From positions 1 to 24,841 of the forward strand of contig MLAK01000623.1 in NCBI GenBank assembly GCA_001839685.1: a stretch of DNA of 24,841 nt, read 5' to 3'. Both the position numbers and the translations under genes were made by a program. The DNA comes from Tritrichomonas foetus (Eukaryota; Parabasalia; Tritrichomonadida; Tritrichomonadidae). Position 1 is the first letter of the stretch. The number at the start of each line of letters is the position of its first letter. This document shows positions 1-7,333 of this stretch, one piece after another. The notes beneath the pieces are model-generated. The model did no database searches, was not told the origin of the DNA, and saw only the letters and a program-made list of their open reading frames with translations.

Positions 1-78
1 GCTATTCTTTGGTTGTATCATCAGAACAGTAGAAAAGGAGAAAAAGATTGCAATAATATGATCAACAACTTAGGATAA
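1..78 (+). CDS. C-terminal end of an unidentified gene cut by the window edge
   Basis: A frame open from base 1 runs 25 codons to a TAA at 76-78 and reads AILWLYHQNSRKGEKDCN and so on. The composition is protein-like, with no runs of low-complexity codons. The stop is followed by A, giving the TAAA that trichomonads use as a combined stop and polyadenylation signal. The family cannot be recognised from so short a tail. It could be a chance open frame at the edge. Confidence 0.3.
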   Translation, partial: AILWLYHQNSRKGEKDCNNMINNLG

Positions 79-266
79 AGTTAATTTTTTCATCTATCAA
101 CTTATTATTTTAATTCAGAAAAATACATCGAGTCAAATTTAGATTTTGCGTCGATGCTTTAAAAATTGTGAACGAATTAACATATCTAGTTTTATCTATA
201 TCTTCTTTAGAAGAAGTGAAAAACAATAATAATATTCAATTAAATAAATAATATTATACACAATCA

Positions 267-1658
267 TTACTCTTCCTCTTCTTCTTCAGATTCCTCTTCA
301 CCTATGCTTGATTCTACATCAGGAGCAATTCCTGCTTGTCCATCATCATCATTTCCAAGATCAGGCTGTGTCAGATCTACATTTTTGTATCCAGTTTCAG
401 GAGTGTGCTGGAAGAACAAGAAAACAATTGTGATTATAATATGAGTTGCCTGATAAAAGAAAAGTGACATTGGCGTATTCCTTGTGATATTTAATGATCC
501 CAAAAGAATTTCAGAAAGAATGGTTACAATAACTGACATTGATATAAAAATACCATATACTAATGAATAAAACTTATTATGTTTTGTAGCGAGGCGATAA
601 GAAAATGCAAACATCAATAATATCACTATGCAATATGTAATGTGGAATGCTATCAGAGTTTTGTCGAATAAATTCAATCCTCGTTTGCCAGCATATTCAA
701 AAATATCATAATCATATAATCCGACACGAGCTTCGACAATTGCGTAAATAGCGACAAATGAAGTGTATAAGACTGCCCATTGCTTGTTTGCATGATTAGA
801 ATTATGAATAATTGTATCGAATATGAAAAATGCAAAAATTCTAAAAATTGCCAAAAAAGTTGCCATTAAAATAGGTGTAAGGGCATGCAATGTTGGATTC
901 TCTAAATATTGATTGATTGGATTAGTGGATATAATTGCAAAAAAGCCAAGTGTTAGTGAGAAATATTGAAGAATAGAATTTAAGCCATTTCGTAAACAAT
1001 ATATAAATCCAATATATGCATAAATAGCACAAAATGACAAAAGTAATCGAATATTTGAAGCAAATTTAATCGTATTAGGGTCGCCAAATTCATAACGGAA
1101 ATTAAAACCACGAATATCATTGAAAACTGATTTAAATGAAAATGAAATATTTAATGAATCAAATCCATCAATTTTTTCAGACATGAGCCAAATTCGATTC
1201 GATTCAAATTTATTTTCTTCAAACGTACAAGTATATCTTAAAATAGGTTTGGTTAAATTTTTGACAAGTTTTCCATATTGCGATAATTCGATGGTACGAA
1301 CAACTTCAAGTGGATCCGATCGGAATTCTGTTCGATTTGTTTGCTTGCGGAGAAGAGTTGTGTCCATTCTGATGAACTTATGATGTGGCGAAAAAGGAGA
1401 TAATATAACTGTTGCTTCAGCTTCTTGCTTTGAAACGTCTTGCGATAGTGGATAGAAAAGAGTTGTCGAATTAACATATTGAGATGATGTAAAGCCGGCA
1501 TAAATATAAGGCGATTCAAAACATAAAAATAATAAAAATGTGATAAGTAATGTTTTGTAACTTACGTTGTCTAAAAACAACCCATCCGCGTTTGGCTGAT
1601 TTTCATACTCGACTAAATCGAACTGTTTACTGCTGTCTTCAGGGAGAAAATTACTCAT
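267..1658 (-). CDS. TMEM181/Wntless-like multipass membrane protein
   Basis: This is a 463-residue membrane protein. I start it at the ATG at 1658; the frame extends one TTG codon further. One hydrophobic segment lies near residues 35-55. A roughly 145-residue extracytosolic region follows, with N-glycosylation sequons near N63, N108, N134 and N170. About seven closely spaced hydrophobic segments then lie at roughly 202-222, 230-248, 260-281, 293-311, 335-355, 364-387 and 397-417. One N-terminal helix, a lumenal domain and a seven-helix bundle is the layout of the Wntless/TMEM181/GOST superfamily of secretory-pathway receptors and sorting factors. The C-terminal tail is cytosolic by this model and ends in a strongly acidic Glu run. 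TMEM181-like is my best match, by pattern rather than a database search. The cargo is unknown. A TCACA initiator-like motif lies 12 nt before the ATG. Confidence 0.6.
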   Translation of the reverse strand: MSNFLPEDSSKQFDLVEYENQPNADGLFLDNVSYKTLLITFLLFLCFESPYIYAGFTSSQYVNSTTLFYPLSQDVSKQEAEATVILSPFSPHHKFIRMDTTLLRKQTNRTEFRSDPLEVVRTIELSQYGKLVKNLTKPILRYTCTFEENKFESNRIWLMSEKIDGFDSLNISFSFKSVFNDIRGFNFRYEFGDPNTIKFASNIRLLLSFCAIYAYIGFIYCLRNGLNSILQYFSLTLGFFAIISTNPINQYLENPTLHALTPILMATFLAIFRIFAFFIFDTIIHNSNHANKQWAVLYTSFVAIYAIVEARVGLYDYDIFEYAGKRGLNLFDKTLIAFHITYCIVILLMFAFSYRLATKHNKFYSLVYGIFISMSVIVTILSEILLGSLNITRNTPMSLFFYQATHIIITIVFLFFQHTPETGYKNVDLTQPDLGNDDDGQAGIAPDVESSIGEEESEEEEEE

Positions 1659-1962
1659 CAAGATTTCTGTGATAAAGTATTGAAATAGTTATCATGATGT
1701 CAGTTTGAACAAAGTGTGCCAATTTTTGTGTAGTTAATAATCGATCCATTCAAAGGCTTATTATCCTGTTTATTTGGAATAGTTATTGATTTTAAATCAT
1801 ATAAATATTACTAATAAATAATTTTTATTCATTGCTTTCCATAAAAGCCTTTAGTTTATCACAATATTCTCAAAACTATTTTATAGGTGACAACGGTTAA
1901 GGCCAAAAAGAAACTCGTTAAAAAGTCGTTTACGTTAATTAATTAAAATACTTTGATCGAAA
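1659..1962. other. Divergent intergenic region, TMEM181-like gene and centrin
   Basis: About 300 bp separate two divergent starts. I see no convincing ORF. It must hold both promoters. The centrin side carries AT-rich sequence and an ACAACGGTTA block near 1890-1900 that resembles Myb-type AACGG sites. No clear initiator pentamer lies directly before the centrin ATG. Confidence 0.4.
1668..1672 (-). promoter_or_regulatory. Initiator-like TCACA for the TMEM181-like gene
   Basis: On the minus strand TCACA fits the trichomonad initiator consensus TCA(+1)Py(T/A). Its A would give a 12-nt 5' leader, typical for trichomonads. The motif is short and will also occur by chance. Confidence 0.4.
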
Positions 1963-2451
1963 ATGTATGAAGACGAAAATGAAAAAAAGGATTCTCCTAG
2001 GAAACTCACGCCACAACAAGTTAGAGAAGCAAAAGATGCTTTCGATTTATTCGATACGACAGGAACCGGCGTTATTGAACAAAAAGAATTAAAAATCGCA
2101 CTTATGACACTTGGTTTTGAAACTACAAAGGAAGACATCAGGAGGCTAGTTTCGGAATTAGACTCAAACAATACATCCACATTAGATTTCAATGATTTTT
2201 TGCAAATTATTCATGCATTACTTCCAACAAGAAACGCAAGAAAAGAACTCGAAGAAGCATTTAAACTTTTTGATGTTGATGGAACAGGAAAAATTACTTT
2301 CAAGAACTTAAAAGAAGTTGTCGCAAATATGGGCGAACAACTCACAGAACAAGAAATCATAGAAATTATCGCCGAAGCCGATAAGACAGGTGATGGCGAA
2401 ATTACACTTGATGAATTCATCGACCTGATCCAAGACAATGCAATTTTCTGA
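1963..2451 (+). CDS. Centrin (caltractin), four EF-hands
   Basis: This is a 162-residue EF-hand protein of centrin length and layout. A short charged N-terminus leads into the centrin-typical LTPQQVREAKDAFDLFD. The four loops are at residues 31-42 (DTTGTGVIEQKE, good), 67-78 (DSNNTSTLDFND, Gly at loop position 6 replaced by Ser), 104-115 (DVDGTGKITFKN, Asn instead of Glu at position 12, as often in centrins) and 140-151 (DKTGDGEITLDE, good). Sites 1 and 4 are therefore the likely strong calcium sites. Centrins act at basal bodies and contractile or microtubule-organising structures, and trichomonads have several flagellar basal bodies. Calmodulin is less likely because of the N-terminal extension, the EF3 loop and the -IF C-terminus. 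Confidence 0.92.
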   Translation: MYEDENEKKDSPRKLTPQQVREAKDAFDLFDTTGTGVIEQKELKIALMTLGFETTKEDIRRLVSELDSNNTSTLDFNDFLQIIHALLPTRNARKELEEAFKLFDVDGTGKITFKNLKEVVANMGEQLTEQEIIEIIAEADKTGDGEITLDEFIDLIQDNAIF

Positions 2452-3212
2452 TTTTGGTCAAAAATATTTTTGTAAATAAAGATTTTTTATTTATTTTTGG
2501 ATTATGCTCATCATTCTTTTCCTCTTTGAAGTGATATTTAATTTCTGGTAAATCGCTCATTGTTGATTATTTTCACAAATCATGAATTCATCATTAATTC
2601 CGAATTTTAAGAAATCACAGATTACTGTTATATTATCTGACAAAATCACTGGTCATCATTACTAAAAACAGGGAGATCCAATCAAAACTGTATTCATCAA
2701 AATTGGATGATAGTTTTTATTCGATGTATGATTCTATATTAGCATTTAATAGATTTGTATAGTTCAATATTAATCGATTCTAATTTTAATTCATGTTTTT
2801 TATGATATTAAAAAAAAAATTATCTATTATTTTTATAAAGAGTCATGATTGGCTATTCTGCAAACATTTTTGATAGTAGTTCATTAGCAATGATCGTTCG
2901 AGCTTTGACTGCTTTTGAATCATCTGCTGGGTGAACACAATATCAGTTGGTAATTCCATTTGATCCTCACTTTTTGAAAGATCGTTCAGAAAATTCACGT
3001 ACAATTCAATCAACAATTATTTTAAAACATATATATATCGATTATTATTTAGTTTTAACATTTTCATTTCTCATATAATATAATACATTCTTATTTAGAT
3101 ATATTTATTCTATTTATAATAATTTTTCCTTTACTAATTTCACGATAGTTCTATATTAGAAAAATATCAATTCTCATTCAAAAAACATTAACGAGATTTC
3201 TAGATTTGAGAT
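2452..3212. other. 760-bp spacer with coding-like fragments
   Basis: The spacer lies between the centrin stop and the next plus-strand gene. It starts with an AT-rich 3' region containing TAAATAAA. Two minus-strand frames look more protein-like than the background: 2843-3016 (listed separately) and a 47-codon ATG frame at 2560-2417 that begins MSDLPEIKYHFKEEKNDEHN and overlaps the centrin 3' end in antisense. I recognise neither. The last 200 bp before 3213 are very AT-rich and hold a TCATTC initiator candidate at 3174-3179. Confidence 0.4.
2843..3016 (-). pseudogene. Coding-like fragment, possible gene remnant or missed exon
   Basis: A 58-codon minus-strand frame lies between a TAA just upstream and a TGA at 2845-2843. 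Its only internal start near the 5' side is the ATG at 2959, giving 38 residues (MELPTDIVFTQQMIQKQSKL and on). The reading continues upstream of that ATG in protein-like sequence (ELYVNFLNDLSKSEDQ), which suggests a truncated gene or a 3' exon whose 5' part I cannot place. It is Gln/Lys/Leu-rich and probably helical. Family unknown. Confidence 0.25.
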
Positions 3213-4001
3213 ATGTCAAGTAAAAAGAAGCCAAGGTCGATTTCAGCAAAGGGGAAGAAAGGAGTAGACGAGACAGAAAAATTAGCTTCAGGCAATGGAT
3301 GGACAACGGCAGCTGTTCAAAAATATCTTGAAGCAACAACAGATGAGGAGAGGCTTAATCAACTGCTTGCAATGTTCTCAATTACAGAGCAAGAATACCA
3401 ATACGATTTCAAGTCAACAGCAACGATTGATTTCCATTTCGCTAACGTATTATATTGTACCGAAGCCAACTTCGATCCTCACAAGATTCAATTTTTTTGC
3501 AGAACCCTTCATAAAATGCTCGAAACAGGAATACAGAAAATCCAAGAAAATTCGGAATTAGATTTTGATGAATTGAGAGATGAACTTTATGAAATGTTTC
3601 ATGTTGCTTTTAATGAGTTTAATACTCCTGAGTATTTGTTTACTCCGCCAGAAGCAACAGAATTAATTAAGCATGTCACACTTACATTTTTGAGACCAAT
3701 TCGATTAATTTTGCATCCTTATTATTTGGAAAATCATTCAACATACTTGTTAGAACTAAAAAAAGTTTTCAGACCAGTTAAACCAGTTCCTTTGTCAGAA
3801 TGTGAAGAAATTATGCCAGTTATTGATGAAGATAAGCAATTCCCTATTTTGACAATGCCAAAAGAAGGAACAATCGATTTGGAAGGTGTAAGACAGGCAA
3901 TAAAACAATACACAGACGGAATTATACAAACAATTGAAAAAAGATATGATGATTTAGATGAACAAATAGCTCGCTTGAATCCAATGATGTCACCAACCTG
4001 A
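3213..4001 (+). CDS. CABCOCO1 (C10orf107)-like protein
   Basis: A 262-residue soluble protein with a basic Ser/Lys N-terminus (MSSKKKPRSISAKGKKG). A mainly helical core has a segment (about residues 70-110) with the pattern IDFHFANVLYCTEANFDPHKIQFF. About 60 residues later comes LFTPPEATELIKHV, followed by a helix. This order resembles CABCOCO1, a conserved ciliary or centrosomal calcium-binding coiled-coil protein, where a YY..FWWAKE-N-F block precedes an FFT..EA..I block. The C-terminus is a short predicted coiled coil (VRQAIKQYTDGIIQTIEKRY). The neighbouring centrin suits a basal-body role, but neighbours in this genome are mostly unrelated. The family call is by pattern only. Confidence 0.5.
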   Translation: MSSKKKPRSISAKGKKGVDETEKLASGNGWTTAAVQKYLEATTDEERLNQLLAMFSITEQEYQYDFKSTATIDFHFANVLYCTEANFDPHKIQFFCRTLHKMLETGIQKIQENSELDFDELRDELYEMFHVAFNEFNTPEYLFTPPEATELIKHVTLTFLRPIRLILHPYYLENHSTYLLELKKVFRPVKPVPLSECEEIMPVIDEDKQFPILTMPKEGTIDLEGVRQAIKQYTDGIIQTIEKRYDDLDEQIARLNPMMSPT

Positions 4002-4250
4002 AATTTATATTTTTTTATATTTTATATTTTTATTTAAAACATATACCTTTTACATATAAAACCTTAATATTTTTACCCTTTAGGAATATATAATAAAATA
4101 ACTAATTAATTTAATTAAAAAACATCTTATATAGAACAATAAACTTGAATATAAATTTTAACAGAAATACCATTGAGATGCTTTTTTATTGGTTTCATGA
4201 CTTTGTCATTTTTGAGTAATAAAGAATAATTTTGTTTCAATAAAAATAAT

Positions 4251-5270
4251 TTATGACGATTCATGAATAATATTATCGAGCATACGATAAAAAGATCGAA
4301 GTAATAGGCTGCATCTCCAAGTTTCAAGTTGCTTTTTTGATCTTGTCATAAAAGAATATAATTTTTCATTTGCACTTTTATGAATGGGAAAAATCGAAAA
4401 TATAAACTCTTTTCCTGGGATAGTGGTAAAAGCAATATTATCCAATTTTATTCTTTCTGATTCTTTCTTTTTTTCATACTTGGATTTAATAACTAGGTAG
4501 TTTTGATCAATAATTACGTGCTTTGTTTTCCAACTCTTTTTATAGCCGTGCTTGACTGGAAGGTCATCAAACTTTTCAGTATTAGGAATATACTTTGGGT
4601 CAACGAATGAATAATAAATAATCAATGGTTCTTCACATATTTTTTCATAAATATAAGTCATCTGCATCATTCCGAATTTTCGTAACTCTTCACAGAGGTT
4701 ACAAATATCAAGAAAAATAGATATCGAAATGGGTTGTTGAATGTATACAGATAGAGAATGAAATAAGCAACACATTATTAAATGTGATACTGCTTCTTGC
4801 TTGAATCCTTCAATATTATTATTTTGAATTAGAGCTTTTGATAATGCAGAAATAAGTGCTATAAATTCTATTTTTGAATATGGTAAAGCAATATGAGAAA
4901 ATTCAATCCGAATTGCTGTTACAAAAGGAAGGAATGTTATAACAGGAGCAAGAAAAAAATATGGAAGAAATGTATTCGAGAGATTTTTTGAATTAAATAA
5001 TATTATCGATATTGCATGAGGGGAAATCCCAGAAAAAAATAAAAACTGAGCAATCTGCTCTGGTGTTGGATCTGATCCTAAGAAAGTTGATAAAAAGTTT
5101 TCAAAATGCTTTAAAGGAGCTTGATTAATTTGATCCAACTCTTGAGTAGAAATAGATGGTGCATGACATATGATTGGCTGAATATAATCTGGTTCTGTAA
5201 TTGCTTTTTGCTGATAAAAACTAGCGCTTACATCAGGAATCAAGAAATGAAATAAATCAAAATCATCCAT
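4251..5270 (-). CDS. Sec7-PH protein with degenerate Sec7 (cytohesin-like layout)
   Basis: A 339-residue protein; the start is the ATG at 5270, since the frame opens with a TTG five codons earlier. The C-terminal part (about 236-328) is a PH domain: it opens HGYKKSWKTKHVIID, continues with beta-strand-like alternation, and ends in a helix containing the conserved Trp (LETWRCSLLLRSF). The N-terminal 60-210 region follows the Sec7 helical pattern: PEQIAQFLFFSGISPHAI matches the IA.FL....GL....IG segment, and AIRIEFSHIALPYSKIEFIALISALSKAL aligns with the FRLPGEaQKIDR..EaFa motif. The linker IYEKICEEPL matches the cytohesin LY.SI.nEPF just before the PH domain. The catalytic 'glutamic finger' of FRLPGE is not present (reads IALPYS), so ARF exchange activity is doubtful. 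Membrane recruitment through the PH domain is plausible. Confidence 0.6.
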   Translation of the reverse strand: MDDFDLFHFLIPDVSASFYQQKAITEPDYIQPIICHAPSISTQELDQINQAPLKHFENFLSTFLGSDPTPEQIAQFLFFSGISPHAISIILFNSKNLSNTFLPYFFLAPVITFLPFVTAIRIEFSHIALPYSKIEFIALISALSKALIQNNNIEGFKQEAVSHLIMCCLFHSLSVYIQQPISISIFLDICNLCEELRKFGMMQMTYIYEKICEEPLIIYYSFVDPKYIPNTEKFDDLPVKHGYKKSWKTKHVIIDQNYLVIKSKYEKKKESERIKLDNIAFTTIPGKEFIFSIFPIHKSANEKLYSFMTRSKKQLETWRCSLLLRSFYRMLDNIIHESS

Positions 5271-5460
5271 CAAAATACCTATCAATTTTCTGTTGTATCG
5301 TCAATCCTCCTCAATCAAAGGATATTCAATTTTTCTATTTCTCAGACCGTTTATGCATGTCAAAATTACCCCACAGAACGATAGAGTTATCTGTATTATA
5401 GGTCAAATATCTTGTTTTTTTGGTCAATTAACTCAATTTTTTGTGCAAAATTCTTCATCT

Positions 5461-5465
5461 TCATT
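5461..5465 (+). promoter_or_regulatory. Initiator-like TCATT for the ADA3-like gene
   Basis: TCATT fits TCA(+1)Py(T/A) and would place transcription start 19 nt before the ATG at 5482. This is one reason to prefer that start over the ATG at 5353. Confidence 0.4.
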
Positions 5466-5481
5466 TGTTTTTCCAAATTTG

Positions 5482-7095
5482 ATGCAAGGAAATGATTCGA
5501 ATCCAAACCAACTTGCACAAAATCTGAATAACATCAATTCGCAACAGCCTCCTGGCTTGATCAATACCAACTCCTTGACAATAGATACCAACCGACTTGT
5601 AAATTGCCGAAATCTAAACCAAAACAATTCTACTTCTTTGTCACGTCTGAACGATTCCCGAAATGAGCTTGTCCAGTTACATAATGATATTGAAAACTCC
5701 AGAGGTAACTTCAAAAATCAGACTCAATCTGTTGTTTTACAAATGCAAAATCTTCAGATGAAAAACCAAAAAATTCAATCAATAGAAACATCCCTCCGAC
5801 AGAAATTACAATCAATGGGTACAGAGACGAGAGTTGGTCGTCCACCCAAAAATAATCCGAAAGTGAATCAACCGAAAACTCAAAAATCCTCAAATAAAAA
5901 TAATACTCCACGTAACGTAAAAAACCAAAAAAAACAAACAACGCGCGGTAGTGAACGAAGCATTAGATCAAATGATAGATATGCCCCACAAACAACTGGA
6001 AACAAGTTAGATATCTGGGTAAGATCCACTCCATTCTTTCAGCCACTTCCAACTGCTGAAGATATTGAAGAAGTCTGTAAAGAGATAATAATCAATGAAA
6101 ATCCGCCAACACAAATAGTTACACAACATTGGAGTGAACGAATGAAAAGCATCGTTTTCCAGGCTAGACAAGACAATAAAAAGTTCAATAGGCAAATTTT
6201 GCAGCCTCCTGGACCGCCGCCAACTTCAGAAGACACATCAAAATACTGGATTGGCAAATCAACCGTTTATCCAATGGAGGACCTCCAACGCCAAAACAGC
6301 AGTATTGTCCATTGCCTTCTCTCTGCTTTTGTAAAGGCCGAACCACTCCAAAAATGCCAGAAACAAGATTCTGACAATGATGATCAAAACGTCTTTAATT
6401 TTTACAATAGAGATTTAACTAACTCAGAGCCAAATGTTGACCAAACTCTTACAGAAAATAACCATAATCATAACACCCAAATCAACCAAAATGATCATCA
6501 AAATAATAATGAAAATAATCATGAAAATAATAGTAATGAAAGTAAAAATAAAAATTATAATGAAAATAATAATGAAAGCCATGAAAATATCAATGAAAAC
6601 AATTATCATATGAAAATTGAAAATAATGATGATAAAGATGATCATAGTATTTCAAATAATATCCTGAAAAATACTGTAAATTCCAACCAAATTAAAAATG
6701 ATACGAATGACAATACCAATAGAGGTGATGAAGAAGATAATTATATTTATCATGAGGAAGATTATATCCCGACTCATATTCCAGTTCCACATATTGAATA
6801 CGACGACTACTTGAGTCACTCATTTGAAGAAAGACTTGAAATGGAGCTACTTGCTGCCGGAATCAAAAGGCCTCACAAGCGTGCAAGTCAACAAAAAGAC
6901 ACATTTGGAAATGAAATCGAGCAGTTTAGAGAAGAACTGAATCGTCTCCAACCCCAAATAAATGAAATTAAGGAAGAGATTCTACAAAACTTGCCGACTT
7001 ACAAACGTGATGAAGAAAGGAGAATGTCTGAACAAAGAAGCTATTTCGAATTGATGAAAGATATCAAAAAGAGGCCACATACCAAGAAAATATAG
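5482..7095 (+). CDS. Putative ADA3/NGG1-like SAGA subunit
   Basis: A 537-residue protein from the ATG at 5482. The frame is open upstream, with an alternative ATG at 5353 and a TTG at 5293, but the upstream residues are hydrophobic and unlike the rest. The N-terminal third is Asn/Gln/Ser-rich with a possible coiled coil and a basic KNQKKQTTRGSERS stretch. Around 6010-6080 the reading DIWVRSTPFFQPLPTAEDIE resembles the conserved 'W...PYF.PLTEEDi' segment of ADA3. Next comes a Pro-rich segment (LQPPGPPPTSEDT), then an Asn/His/Glu low-complexity block encoded at about 6439-6720. The last 90 residues (from SHSFEERLEMELLAAGI, about 6811 on) match the ADA3 C-terminal domain: a '.EERl..EL...GI' helix, then a D/E-I...EL..LQ..L..i coiled coil ending in basic helices. 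ADA3 bridges Gcn5 and Ada2 in histone acetyltransferase complexes, so the protein would be nuclear. Assignment by pattern only. Confidence 0.55.
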   Translation: MQGNDSNPNQLAQNLNNINSQQPPGLINTNSLTIDTNRLVNCRNLNQNNSTSLSRLNDSRNELVQLHNDIENSRGNFKNQTQSVVLQMQNLQMKNQKIQSIETSLRQKLQSMGTETRVGRPPKNNPKVNQPKTQKSSNKNNTPRNVKNQKKQTTRGSERSIRSNDRYAPQTTGNKLDIWVRSTPFFQPLPTAEDIEEVCKEIIINENPPTQIVTQHWSERMKSIVFQARQDNKKFNRQILQPPGPPPTSEDTSKYWIGKSTVYPMEDLQRQNSSIVHCLLSAFVKAEPLQKCQKQDSDNDDQNVFNFYNRDLTNSEPNVDQTLTENNHNHNTQINQNDHQNNNENNHENNSNESKNKNYNENNNESHENINENNYHMKIENNDDKDDHSISNNILKNTVNSNQIKNDTNDNTNRGDEEDNYIYHEEDYIPTHIPVPHIEYDDYLSHSFEERLEMELLAAGIKRPHKRASQQKDTFGNEIEQFREELNRLQPQINEIKEEILQNLPTYKRDEERRMSEQRSYFELMKDIKKRPHTKKI

Positions 7096-7333
7096 ATTAA
7101 TGAATTGTTGCGTTATTTATTTTTTATATTTGTTTGATAAAGATATTAGTATATTATCTTTTTTGAGTTTATTATTTTTTTCAATCGATTGCCTTTAATA
7201 TAAGAAATTATCTTCAAAATGATCATTATAGATTGTTTTTATTCATAATAAGAAAAAGATGAATATAGTTATATATTGTTGTTATTAATTTATCAGGGAT
7301 AAAATACGATTTATTATCAATATATGATGTTTC

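Noticed and set aside
1560..1600. GTAAGT plus TTTTTAG near the first membrane segment of the TMEM181-like gene as an intron
   Set aside because: The order on the coding strand is TTTTTAG before GTAAGT, and the frame is open and hydrophobic through it.
1963..2451. Calmodulin
   Set aside because: N-terminal extension, Asn at position 12 of EF3 and the C-terminal residues fit centrin.
6424..6645. Minus-strand Ile/Phe-rich ORF opposite the ADA3-like gene
   Set aside because: It is the reverse complement of the Asn/Glu/His low-complexity codons and mimics a membrane protein.
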